Below are positions 25,455 to 33,617 of a stretch of 36,944 bases of DNA, in pieces (the stretch's first letter is position 1; each line of letters opens with the position of its first letter). The position numbers and the translations under genes are program-made. Location: NCBI GenBank assembly GCA_020629005.1, contig JAHDEE010000044.1, positions 1 through 36,944 on the forward strand. Direction: 5' to 3'. This DNA comes from Chitinophagales bacterium. Lineage in GTDB: Bacteria > Bacteroidota > Bacteroidia > Chitinophagales > UBA2359. The notes beneath the pieces are model-generated. The model had not been told where the DNA came from and ran no database searches. It saw nothing but the letters and a program-made list of their open reading frames with translations.

Positions 25455-25462
25455 TAATTTTG
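25455..25462 (+). promoter_or_regulatory. Candidate -7 box for the acyl-CoA dehydrogenase gene
   Basis: TAATTTTG fits TAnnTTTG exactly, 93 nt before the ATG at 25556, which would give a leader of about 85 nt. No TTTG -33 box is found at the usual spacing (the nearest, 25418-25421, is 33 nt away), so the call rests on the -7 match alone. Confidence 0.4.
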
Positions 25463-25555
25463 GGCCGAAAGACTCACGGGTAGTCTCAATCCCAGTAATT
25501 TAGGGTCGTTTCCTGCCATCAAGGCGAGCATGCATTTAAATCAAAAAACAAAAAC

Positions 25556-27349
25556 ATGGCCGTGTTAGAAGATCAAAAGATTATCAAAGGTGGAGAATTT
25601 CTGGTGACAGAGAGCAGCACTTCCGATGTATTTATCCCTGAGCAATTGAATGAAGAGCAACGAATGATGGGCCAGATGGCCCGCGATTTCGTGGATCATG
25701 AGATTTTGCCGATTGCGGATAAGGTGGAAAAGATGGAAGAAGGTCTATCGGAGATGCTTTTGGAGAAGGCTGGAGAACTGGGATTGCTTGGTGCTGGATT
25801 GCCGGAAGAATTTGGCGGCATGGGTGTCGATTTGAATTCGGAAACGGTGCTAACTGAAGAGCTTGGTCGCTCACAATCTTTCAGTGTTTCGATATCTGCG
25901 CATACAGGAATCGGGACTTTGCCAATTCTGTATTACGGCACGGACGAGCACAGAAAAAATCTGCTTCCTCAGATTGCTTCTGGCCAAATGAAAGCTGCTT
26001 ATTGTCTTACTGAGCCTGGTTCGGGTTCTGATTCTTTGGCTGCCAAAACAAAAGCGATACTCAGCGATGATGGCAAGTACTACACCTTGACGGGACAAAA
26101 AATGTGGATTACCAATGCTGGCTTTGCTGATATTTTTACGGTATTTGCTAAGGTTGATGGAAAACAGTTTACGGGCTTTTTGGTCCCTGCGGATTCTGAA
26201 AATCTTACACTTGGAGCGGAAGAACAAAAGTTGGGTATCAAGGGTTCGTCTACCAGACAGGTCTTTTTGGAAGGTGTGAAAGTACCAGTGGAAAACGTAC
26301 TGGGAGAGGTTGGAAAAGGGCATAAGATTGCCTTCAATGTGCTGAACATGGGTCGCTACAAATTGGGTGCGATGGTAGTGGGAGGCTGTAAAGGGCTTGT
26401 TAGTATTTCGGTACAATATGCCAATGAACGAAAGCAGTTTGGTCAGTCCATCTCCAATTTTGGCGCGATCAAATACAAACTGGCGGAGCAGGCCATTTTG
26501 ACTTTTGCTGCTGAGTCTTCTTCCTACAGAATTTCCAATTTGATCCAGAAAAAGGTGGACGAATTAGTTGAAGGAGGAATGGATAAAGTGCAGGCAAAAA
26601 TGAAGTCAGCCGAAGAGTATTCCATTGAGTGTGCGATTCTAAAAGTGCTCGGATCTGAGGTGCTTGATTATGTTGTTGATGAGTCTGTGCAGATTCATGG
26701 AGGTATGGGTTTCTCGGAAGAATCTCTGGTTTGCCGTGCATACCGTGATGCGCGAATCAACAGGATTTTTGAAGGTACGAACGAAATCAATCGATTGCTT
26801 TCGGTGGGTATGTTGTTAAAAAAGGCGATGAAGGGCAAGATCGATTTAATGACTCCAATTCAGCAGATTCAGAAGGAGCTCACTGCCCTTCCTAGTTTTG
26901 GATCAGATGAGGATACACATCCATTGGCGGCAGAGAAAAAAGCGATTGCGAATGCCAAGAAACTGCTTCTTTTGGTGGCTGGTGCGGCAACGCAAAAATA
27001 CGGGGCGAAAATGGATCAGCAGCAACAGTTGATGATGTACGCTGCGGATATGCTAATGGCTATTTTTGCTGCGGAGTCTTCGGTACTGCGTGTTGAGAAA
27101 CTGATTGAAATGCGGGGAGAAGCAGAGACAGCTCTGTACCTCGATATGGTAAAAACCTATATGACCGATGTGATGGACAACATGCATGTTTGGGCTAAGC
27201 GTGCCATCGTCTCCTTTGCTGAGGGTGATGAGCAAAGAATGATGCTTTTGGCCGCTAAGCGTTTCTCAAAGTTTGCCACGTACAATACGGTAGATGCACG
27301 AGTAAGAATTGCAGATAAGCTAATTGAAGCTAACGAATATTGCTTCTAG
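25556..27349 (+). CDS. Acyl-CoA dehydrogenase (long, VLCAD/ACAD9-like form)
   Basis: This 597-residue flavoenzyme is expected to catalyse the first oxidation of fatty acyl-CoA beta-oxidation (alpha,beta-dehydrogenation, FAD to ETF). Residues about 40-420 form the three-part ACAD core: N-terminal helices; the beta domain with AAYCLTEPGSGSD and KMWITNAGFADIFTVFAK; and the helical domain with YANERKQFGQSI and VQIHGGMGFSEES. The catalytic base is expected to be the Glu in RIFEGTNEINRLL, near residue 405. An extra 180-residue helical extension, as in very-long-chain enzymes, distinguishes it from the 380-residue short- and medium-chain forms. The gene stands alone and ends before a strong terminator. 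Its third-position T-rich codon use differs from the C-rich use in the M23 and radA genes, perhaps reflecting expression level. Confidence 0.94.
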   Translation: MAVLEDQKIIKGGEFLVTESSTSDVFIPEQLNEEQRMMGQMARDFVDHEILPIADKVEKMEEGLSEMLLEKAGELGLLGAGLPEEFGGMGVDLNSETVLTEELGRSQSFSVSISAHTGIGTLPILYYGTDEHRKNLLPQIASGQMKAAYCLTEPGSGSDSLAAKTKAILSDDGKYYTLTGQKMWITNAGFADIFTVFAKVDGKQFTGFLVPADSENLTLGAEEQKLGIKGSSTRQVFLEGVKVPVENVLGEVGKGHKIAFNVLNMGRYKLGAMVVGGCKGLVSISVQYANERKQFGQSISNFGAIKYKLAEQAILTFAAESSSYRISNLIQKKVDELVEGGMDKVQAKMKSAEEYSIECAILKVLGSEVLDYVVDESVQIHGGMGFSEESLVCRAYRDARINRIFEGTNEINRLLSVGMLLKKAMKGKIDLMTPIQQIQKELTALPSFGSDEDTHPLAAEKKAIANAKKLLLLVAGAATQKYGAKMDQQQQLMMYAADMLMAIFAAESSVLRVEKLIEMRGEAETALYLDMVKTYMTDVMDNMHVWAKRAIVSFAEGDEQRMMLLAAKRFSKFATYNTVDARVRIADKLIEANEYCF

Positions 27350-27392
27350 CTTAGGCGGCAGTTGCTTGTGTGTTAGGCAATGAAAAATAAGG

Positions 27393-27448
27393 GAAAGCCA
27401 GGCACTTGTTCCGAACGTTGATGTAGACGGAACAGGTGACTGGCTTTC
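27393..27448. terminator. Strong bidirectional terminator between convergent genes
   Basis: The arms 27393-27413 (GAAAGCCAGGCACTTGTTCCG) and 27428-27448 pair at 19 of 21 positions, with a 14-nt loop. A/T-rich ends (GAAA... and ...CTTTC TTCG) sit on both sides. It lies between the acyl-CoA dehydrogenase stop (27349) and the stop of the minus-strand gene (27465), so it can serve both. Confidence 0.75.
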
Positions 27449-27464
27449 TTCGTTTGGGATTTGC

Positions 27465-28883
27465 TTATCGTTTTTCTTCCACTTTTTCCAACAACCAGGG
27501 ACCATGCGCTACGCTAGTGCTCTCTTCTATTCGCACTTGTAGTTTGTCCAAGGCCCGAGTGTTACCTCTTTCTACCTTAGACAATCGATTGACAAACTTG
27601 ATGAGATTTAGAAATACTTGCTTTTTGTGATCGGAAACAAGCTTGTTTCTTCGCAGATACAAACGGAAAGATTCTGCCAGTGACCAAAGCGCATCTGATT
27701 CCTGCAACTCATAGAAAATTCGAAGCAGCAATGCTTTGGACATCGTTGTGTAGTACACATCGTCAAACTCGACACGGTGTAATAATTCCTGAGCCTTTCC
27801 AAACTCGCCTTTATGAAAAAAGAGATAAGCGAGATTATAGGTGTAGGCGTTTACTTTGAACTGTGGTGCCAGGTGTTTTTTGTATTTACGGATGAAATCC
27901 TCTGCCCACTCAAAAGCCTTGTTTCTAATGGCGATCACAACAATATTCATATACCCCCAGGGCGAAATATGGTCGCCTTCGAAAATCAGATTGCTGTCAA
28001 GAAGTTTTTTGTAAAGGCCGAAGGTTTCTTCCAGAAAATTCCTGTGGCCCATGTTGACCTTTTTGATGCAATAGTTGATTCCGTAGATGTACATGGTGCG
28101 CAACTCCATAGGCTCAATCACCGAGGCGTGGGTAATCAGCCGCTCCTTGAGGTCAAAGAAGTGCTTTTCTTCGCTCTCATCTCTCATCGCTCTTAGCACA
28201 GTTCCATAAACAGCGATGTAGGGGTTATCCGGAAAGGGATCGGTATCCAGGTAAGAAGTTATCTCATCCAAAAAGCTCATTTGTGCATCATTGAGCATCA
28301 CATTGGATCGATTGAGCATCTCACAAGAAAAGCGGAGCTTGGTTGCCATGTAATACTCATCGAGATTGTCCAGTGATTTCCCTAAACTCTCATCGTAAAC
28401 ATGCTTCTTCTTTTTGTCGAAGTACACATTCTCGATATACGATAGTCTAAAATTGTAGTAAAAGTAGTCTGTATCTCGGTAAGGCATTTTTTTCATCGTC
28501 TTCTGCGCACCTTTCATCACCTGTTGAAATGCAGAATCGAGATTCCAGTCCATATATACCGCCAACAAACTACAGGAGGCTTCCAGCGGGCGATTTTCCA
28601 AATCTTCAATCACAAGAAATTGCTCTATGAGTTTCACCAAATTACTGGTGAGGTATCCGAAGTCTTTTTCGTCAAATCTCTTATTGGGGTGCACTTGCTT
28701 GTATACCTTTTCCTTTTCGATTTCGGCGGCCTGATACTTGGGATGGAAACCGACCAGTAAATCCAGTAGCTTGGCTACTTCCCATCTCTTATTGAAATAG
28801 GGTGATGAAACGAAGTCCTGCAATCGTCGAAGCTGTTTCTTATTGAGCCTTTCTAGTATTCTGACAAGTTTACTTTCGACCAT
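27465..28883 (-). CDS. Conserved-looking hypothetical helical protein
   Basis: This 472-residue protein has no signal peptide or membrane segment. The sequence is almost wholly helical with repeated aromatic/leucine spacing and charged surfaces (LVRILERLNKKQLRRLQDFV at the start, LLDSNLIFEGDHISPWGYMN in the centre, NAYTYNLAYLFFHKGEFGKAQELL near residue 370). The last stretch, with 'AYLFFHKGEFGKAQELLHRV', looks like a TPR or related helical repeat. I do not recognise a named family. Similar proteins of this length, uncharacterised and opening with 'xxSPYFNKR', appear to be widespread in Bacteroidota, which is recollection and not a search result. It is convergent with the acyl-CoA dehydrogenase gene and shares its terminator. 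A cytoplasmic scaffold is a guess. Confidence 0.72.
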   Translation of the reverse strand: MVESKLVRILERLNKKQLRRLQDFVSSPYFNKRWEVAKLLDLLVGFHPKYQAAEIEKEKVYKQVHPNKRFDEKDFGYLTSNLVKLIEQFLVIEDLENRPLEASCSLLAVYMDWNLDSAFQQVMKGAQKTMKKMPYRDTDYFYYNFRLSYIENVYFDKKKKHVYDESLGKSLDNLDEYYMATKLRFSCEMLNRSNVMLNDAQMSFLDEITSYLDTDPFPDNPYIAVYGTVLRAMRDESEEKHFFDLKERLITHASVIEPMELRTMYIYGINYCIKKVNMGHRNFLEETFGLYKKLLDSNLIFEGDHISPWGYMNIVVIAIRNKAFEWAEDFIRKYKKHLAPQFKVNAYTYNLAYLFFHKGEFGKAQELLHRVEFDDVYYTTMSKALLLRIFYELQESDALWSLAESFRLYLRRNKLVSDHKKQVFLNLIKFVNRLSKVERGNTRALDKLQVRIEESTSVAHGPWLLEKVEEKR

Positions 28884-29223
28884 CTGTTGGCTGGAGGCAG
28901 TATTTTACACAAAAGACATCGGTCATGCGTTCCGAGTCATTGCTGGTGGGGATTGAATTAGTCTGATTGTTGGAAATTATGAATTTTTGAACTTGGAATG
29001 GCTTAATTTAGGGTAAAAAAGATCGTTTTGTATTTGAAATATTATTTCAATTGACAATCAGCGATTTAGATCGAAATTTTGTTTACATAATTCAGCTATA
29101 GAGGCAAGAAACGATTCAAAAACAGCTTGGAGGACCCACATTTTTGTATTTTTTTCGTGCACAGCGAATATGCAACTTTGTTCTGAAAGAGTGACTACCC
29201 CCAAACTAGAAACACCTATCTCC
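28884..29223. other. Divergent AT-rich intergenic region with candidate promoter and palindrome
   Basis: No gene is seen in these 340 nt. They separate two divergent genes and so hold both promoters. On the plus strand CAACTTTG at 29173-29180 differs from the -7 consensus only in its first base, 43 nt before the ATG at 29224. TTTG at 29143-29146 is upstream at a long spacing of 26 nt. A 17-nt perfect palindrome lies at 29034-29050. Confidence 0.4.
29034..29050. promoter_or_regulatory. 17-nt perfect palindrome, possible operator
   Basis: TTGAAATA-T-TATTTCAA is a perfect inverted repeat with a one-base centre, in the middle of a divergent promoter region. It could bind a dimeric regulator or simply reflect AT-rich composition. 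No regulator gene is adjacent. Confidence 0.3.
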
Positions 29224-30597
29224 ATGAAAACACTGATCATAAGCTTCATTTTGCTTTGCTTTTCTTTTGGGAATGCACTCTTTGCACAGATCCATGTTGC
29301 TGTATCGGACAGCATCAATATCGATAGCTTCGAGCCGATAGACATTGATGTGCTGGCAAATGATTCGCTGGGAGATGATCCCTTCACGGTTGTATTGCTC
29401 ACTCAGCCCTATGAGGGATCAGCATATGTAAACGAAGATAATAGCATTGCCTACATGCCGTACGAACCGGAGAACGAAATTCCTCCATGCACTTGCATCG
29501 ACATTTTCACCTATGGTCTTTGCTCAGATTATGACTGCACTGAGATCTATGCAGCTGCCGACATTTGGGTTTACTGGAGTGCAGATGCGGAAATGGATTA
29601 TGTCTGGCCGGGCGATACCAATGATGATGGCATTGCCAATGCTTTAGATCTACTTTCGATTGGTCAGCATTTTGGTGTTGATGGCCCATCCAGATATCTG
29701 GATTTTGGAATTGAATGGGTTGAGCATCATGGTCTCGATTGGCAGTATTCCAACAATGAAGGAGTTAATCTCAAACATGTTGATTGCAATGGAGATGGAG
29801 TTATCGATCAGCATGATGTTGAAGCCATTGAAGTAAACTATGGCCTGGAGCATAATAAGACCGCTAATACGGAGCAAACAAATTTTGAAGCAAGTCTCTA
29901 TATAGATATTGTGAACGAAGTGGTAGGAGAATCTGACACGGTTGAGGCCATCATCAGACTGGGAGATGACTTCGCTAGTCTCGAAGAGGCTTATGGTCTC
30001 GCATTCAGCATCAATTATAATCAGGCTCTAATTGAACCTAATACAGTTTCCATCGCCTTTACGGATTCCTGGCTGAGCACTGGCTCTCCGATTCTTGAAA
30101 TCTACAAGGAACTTGACGGCCGAACGGAAACGGCCATCAGCAGAACCGACCATGCCTCTGTTGGCGGATCAGGTGTTATTGGAGCGATGACCTTTGTAAT
30201 GGAAGATGTACTCATTGGAAAGGACCAGTCGGCTGCTCTGCAGTTAATGCCTTCAGATGTTCGACTCGTCACTGCAGAAAACAATGTGGTAGAGATCGAA
30301 CCCGTAGGTGATGAAGTCACCGTTGTAGGAATCGAATCTAAGATCATGGCTAACAATGAGTTTGAGATATGGCCAAACCCTATCGAAGACCATTTCCAAT
30401 TGCGTTTCGAGCAGCCTGTGGAGCTAAAAGAAGTAGCCCTATACAATAGTGCAGGAATACAGGTTTGGATAGCTGAGCCAGGATTTACGGGGCAGCTATT
30501 TGATCTGAAGCCTGGCAAACTGGCTTCAGGCAATTACATTCTCAGAGGTGTTTCCTCTCTCGGAATCTTCCACCAAAATGCTGTGATTCTGGACTAA
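29224..30597 (+). CDS. T9SS-secreted protein with dockerin-like pair and cohesin-like domain
   Basis: The ATG at 29224 is chosen because it begins a signal peptide (KTLIISFILLCFSFGNALFA); an in-frame ATG at 29170 would add 18 non-signal residues. The protein is then about 457 residues. After the signal, residues about 22-110 resemble an Ig/tandem-95 segment (DIDVLANDSLGDDPF). Two calcium-loop motifs follow: DTNDDGIANALD and DCNGDGVIDQHD. They are separated by about 45 residues instead of the usual 20 or so, and together make a dockerin-like module. Next is a cohesin-like beta domain (about 215-370, LYIDIVNEVVGESDTVEAII, YGLAFSINYN, GVIGAMTFVMED). A T9SS sorting domain ends the protein (FEIWPNPIEDHFQLRFE, LASGNYILRGV). 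Function is unknown; in this phylum such modules usually occur in surface proteins and not in cellulosomes. Confidence 0.85.
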   Translation: MKTLIISFILLCFSFGNALFAQIHVAVSDSINIDSFEPIDIDVLANDSLGDDPFTVVLLTQPYEGSAYVNEDNSIAYMPYEPENEIPPCTCIDIFTYGLCSDYDCTEIYAAADIWVYWSADAEMDYVWPGDTNDDGIANALDLLSIGQHFGVDGPSRYLDFGIEWVEHHGLDWQYSNNEGVNLKHVDCNGDGVIDQHDVEAIEVNYGLEHNKTANTEQTNFEASLYIDIVNEVVGESDTVEAIIRLGDDFASLEEAYGLAFSINYNQALIEPNTVSIAFTDSWLSTGSPILEIYKELDGRTETAISRTDHASVGGSGVIGAMTFVMEDVLIGKDQSAALQLMPSDVRLVTAENNVVEIEPVGDEVTVVGIESKIMANNEFEIWPNPIEDHFQLRFEQPVELKEVALYNSAGIQVWIAEPGFTGQLFDLKPGKLASGNYILRGVSSLGIFHQNAVILD

Positions 30598-30735
30598 TCC
30601 CTTCTTAGGACCGAGTGCGACAAATCCCGTTTTTTGGAAATCTTTGATTGGATTTGTTTTAACATATGTGCTATTTTTAAGCCCCTTTGAGATGGGCTTG
30701 CTGTGCCCAGGATTGACCAACCTATAACCATTGTT

Positions 30736-32967
30736 ATGAAAGCAGTAATAACGTTCCTCATTCTGTTTGTAATCACCAGTCTAAGCCTGCACAGTCAATG
30801 TGAATCAAGCTTCAATATATTGGAAACAAGTAGTGGAGCATACTTGTTCGAAAGTACTGCCGGCACGCCCAATACGCTTGCAGGCTGCTTCTGGAGTTTT
30901 GGCGATGGCAACACATACGACGGCTGTTTTGCACAATATTCCTACGCTCAGGAAGGTGTTTATGCTCCTTGTCTGACAATTACAACACTAGATGGCTGCA
31001 CAGCAACCAGCTGCGATACTCTGGCGGTCGGTGCTACAAACCCGATGCTTTGCGGTCCGGCAGGTATATACGTGGAGCCACTTAACAACTCTGACAGCTT
31101 TCAGTTTGGCGTGCAAGCAAATACACTCTTTACCTACTATTGGGATTTTGGAGATAATAGCTCATCTACCGAAGGGGCTCCCACACATACCTTTCAAGAG
31201 GGCACTCACCAGGTCTGTCTCACCTACACCTGCGACAATGGAGAGACAGGTACTGAATGTGTTGAAGTGACTGTTCCGGGAACTCAAGGCAATGATTGTA
31301 TTGCAGAATTCACTTACAGTGAAGAAATGACAGCGAGTGGCGAAAGTGTTGTCGTGTTACACGCTGCAGCTGATCCAGCAATATCAGCCCAGTACTATTG
31401 GATCTTGCCAAATGGTGATGTTGTTGTAAATCAAACGTACACCTTGGTTCTGGACCCAGGAACATACGATATCTGCCTCACCATAGATACAGGCGACTGT
31501 GAAGACACGTATTGTCAAGGAATAGTCGTCGGTGGAAACAATACACCAGACTGCAATGCTGGCTTTACAGCCGAGCAAACCGTGACAGGTGTAGTACTTA
31601 ATCACGTAAACCAGTTCGCGGGTATTTCTTACTGGGAGTGGAGTCTTGGAAACGGTCTGGCTTCCACCGAAGTTAGTCCTTCCCTAACATCCCCTGGAAG
31701 TTACACTGTATGCCTACTCACATTCTGCGATCAAAACACGGAAGATTATCAGTGCCAGGATATAGTCGTAGGAAATTCCAACAATGACTGCGAGGTTAAT
31801 ATCAGCTATACCAATAATCCCGGGAGCCTAAGCGATTACGTATTCGTGGCAGATGCTCAGGGAACGGGACCATTCACCTACTTGTGGACCAATGCAAATG
31901 GCAATGTACTCATGGGCGGACAAACCATAACCATTGCACTGGATTCAGGCATGAACCTTGTCTGCGTGGACGTAACGGATGCAAATGGCTGTGTTGCCTC
32001 TTCTTGTGAACAGTTAGAGATAGAAAATCCAAACTCAGCAGCAATCTGCGGGGTGATAACAACCGGTAGTGCCAACATTGATCCGCAATTGGATGCCACA
32101 GTGTATCTAATCACCTATGATGAACCAACAGGATTACTGAGTATGGTTTCTGAAATGCAAATCGATGCGAATCCTAATGCTGCAGGAATAACCTTTTGTT
32201 TCGAAGACCTTACGGTTGGCCAGCCCTACATGATTAAGGTCGCATTGAACGAGGACTCCTTTATGTATAGTGACTATCTACCGACTTATTATCCACATGC
32301 GGCTTTCTGGGCAGAGGGTCAGGAGATTATTGCAACTGGCGCCACAACGATCGAAATCGAGTTAGTCGCTGGTTCTAATCCTGGTGGACCTGGTTTTGTC
32401 GAAGGATATGTATATGAAGGTGCAGGAAAAACGGCAGAGGTAGGTGTCCCAAATGCATTGGTATTGCTGCTCGACGCCGAAGGGAATGCAGAACGATACA
32501 CAATAACTGATGAAGATGGCTACTATAGCTTTACTGAGGTAAGTTTAGGAACGCATCAATTGACGATAGATGCGCTCAATAAAGAATCAGAAAGGCTGGA
32601 ATTTAACCTGGAAGACTACGAAGGCCACAGCATTGTCATCAACTTTGAAGAATTTGAAGACATGGTTGAAGCTGAAACCGTTAACCCAACATCAGTCATT
32701 GAGGAGTTGCTAGAGCATGATATCATCGCTTATCCCAATCCTACAGATAATGACTTTACGGTTTGCTTTTTGGGCAATGGTTGCTCACAGGTAGCGATCA
32801 CTGCCAGTTCACAATACGGCAAGAGAGTCTACAGCAGAAAAGTAAATGTAACGAGAGGCGTAAACACATGGAGAATAAACTCCTCGGAATGGCCAGCTGG
32901 CACCTATACGCTCAGCATCATGTACAGCAATGGCGAAAGCTATAGCACCATGATTTTGAAGCTATAG
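30736..32967 (+). CDS. T9SS-secreted multi-PKD protein with carboxypeptidase-regulatory-like domain
   Basis: The ATG at 30736 starts a signal peptide (KAVITFLILFVITSLSLHSQ); a GTG 33 nt upstream would precede it with unlikely residues. The protein has about 743 residues. Four to five PKD-type domains are visible from about residue 25 to 440 (CFWSFGDGNTYDG, YYWDFGDNSSSTEG, YWILPNGDVVVNQ, YWEWSLGNGLASTE, YLWTNANGNVLMG). Each carries paired cysteines, including a recurring 'D/GCxAxxC' turn. Then comes a CarboxypepD_reg-like domain (GFVEGYVYEGAGKTAEVGVP ... TDEDGYYSFTEVSLG, about 555-640) and a T9SS sorting domain (IIAYPNPTDNDFTVCF, WPAGTYTLSIMYSNG). It is 138 nt after the dockerin-type gene and may share its regulation. 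Its role is likely structural or adhesive; no catalytic residues are seen. Confidence 0.86.
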   Translation: MKAVITFLILFVITSLSLHSQCESSFNILETSSGAYLFESTAGTPNTLAGCFWSFGDGNTYDGCFAQYSYAQEGVYAPCLTITTLDGCTATSCDTLAVGATNPMLCGPAGIYVEPLNNSDSFQFGVQANTLFTYYWDFGDNSSSTEGAPTHTFQEGTHQVCLTYTCDNGETGTECVEVTVPGTQGNDCIAEFTYSEEMTASGESVVVLHAAADPAISAQYYWILPNGDVVVNQTYTLVLDPGTYDICLTIDTGDCEDTYCQGIVVGGNNTPDCNAGFTAEQTVTGVVLNHVNQFAGISYWEWSLGNGLASTEVSPSLTSPGSYTVCLLTFCDQNTEDYQCQDIVVGNSNNDCEVNISYTNNPGSLSDYVFVADAQGTGPFTYLWTNANGNVLMGGQTITIALDSGMNLVCVDVTDANGCVASSCEQLEIENPNSAAICGVITTGSANIDPQLDATVYLITYDEPTGLLSMVSEMQIDANPNAAGITFCFEDLTVGQPYMIKVALNEDSFMYSDYLPTYYPHAAFWAEGQEIIATGATTIEIELVAGSNPGGPGFVEGYVYEGAGKTAEVGVPNALVLLLDAEGNAERYTITDEDGYYSFTEVSLGTHQLTIDALNKESERLEFNLEDYEGHSIVINFEEFEDMVEAETVNPTSVIEELLEHDIIAYPNPTDNDFTVCFLGNGCSQVAITASSQYGKRVYSRKVNVTRGVNTWRINSSEWPAGTYTLSIMYSNGESYSTMILKL

Positions 32968-32999
32968 ACTGCGGAAGTTGCACCAATTCGCCGGTGTCA

Positions 33000-33467
33000 C
33001 TACTTGCGACGCAGTTCAAAGAACTTTCGAAGCAAGTCCGAACATTCTGGCTCTAATATGCCCCCGATCAACTGTGTTTTTGGATGCAGTACCCCACCAG
33101 GTATACTGGTGAATCCCTGCTTTTGGTCCGACGCACCGTAGATCAAATGACCTAGCTGGGCCCATTTGAGTGCAGAAGCGCACATCAAGCAAGGCTCCAG
33201 AGTCACATAAAGGCTACATTCATTCAGGTACTTCGCTCCCAGATAATTGGCAGCCGAGGTCACAGCAATCATTTCTGCATGTGCAGTGACATCGGTAAGT
33301 TGCTCCACCTGATTGTATGCCTTGGCAATAATCTGCCCTCGGCAAACAACAATGGCTCCCACGGGAACTTCCTCACGTTCAAAGGCATATTCCGCTTCTT
33401 GCAAAGCCTTCTTCATCATTTGTTCGTGTACCTTGTAGGTTTCCAACATTGCATTTTTTGCCAGCAA
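33000..33467 (-). CDS. tadA: tRNA-specific adenosine deaminase (A34 to I34)
   Basis: This 155-residue protein of the cytidine/deoxycytidylate deaminase fold fits TadA, which converts wobble adenosine to inosine in tRNA-Arg(ACG). The zinc site is complete: H63-A-E65 (TAHAEMIAV), with E65 as the proton shuttle, and C93-x-x-C96 (TLEPCLMCASA). EREEVPVGAIVV and PGGVLHPKTQLIGGILEPECSDLLRKFF are family-typical. Length is normal. The start could also be Met7 or Met17, since the first residues vary in the family. The gene runs convergent to the PKD protein gene (32 nt between stops) and divergent from the efflux gene. A guanine deaminase-like role is less likely because of the tRNA-deaminase-type C-terminus. 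Confidence 0.88.
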   Translation of the reverse strand: MLAKNAMLETYKVHEQMMKKALQEAEYAFEREEVPVGAIVVCRGQIIAKAYNQVEQLTDVTAHAEMIAVTSAANYLGAKYLNECSLYVTLEPCLMCASALKWAQLGHLIYGASDQKQGFTSIPGGVLHPKTQLIGGILEPECSDLLRKFFELRRK

Positions 33468-33523
33468 GGTATTGCATATAGATCAAGCAAACAAAAAGAT
33501 GCCCTAAAGTAACGGCAAATGCT

Positions 33524-33531
33524 CAAATATA
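33524..33531 (-). promoter_or_regulatory. Candidate -7 box for tadA
   Basis: On the minus strand the bases read TATATTTG, a full match to TAnnTTTG, 56 nt upstream of the ATG at 33467. No clear -33 TTTG partner is present. On the plus strand, TAACTTAG at 33605-33612 is a one-mismatch box for the efflux gene starting at 33618, but it lies too close to the ATG to be convincing. Confidence 0.35.
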
Positions 33532-33617
33532 CCCCGAATGGCAGCGAATTTGAAGCATGTATTGCTTTAACCTTTATTAATAACGATCATCGCTAAATCC
33601 GTAGTAACTTAGCGCCT

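Noticed and set aside
32967-33000. Hairpin between the convergent PKD protein and tadA genes
   Set aside because: Pairing is imperfect, it extends into the tadA coding end, and no T-tract is present.
33605-33612. TAACTTAG as promoter -7 box of the TolC gene
   Set aside because: One mismatch, only 5 nt before the ATG, and no -33 box at a suitable distance, so it is not listed as a feature.
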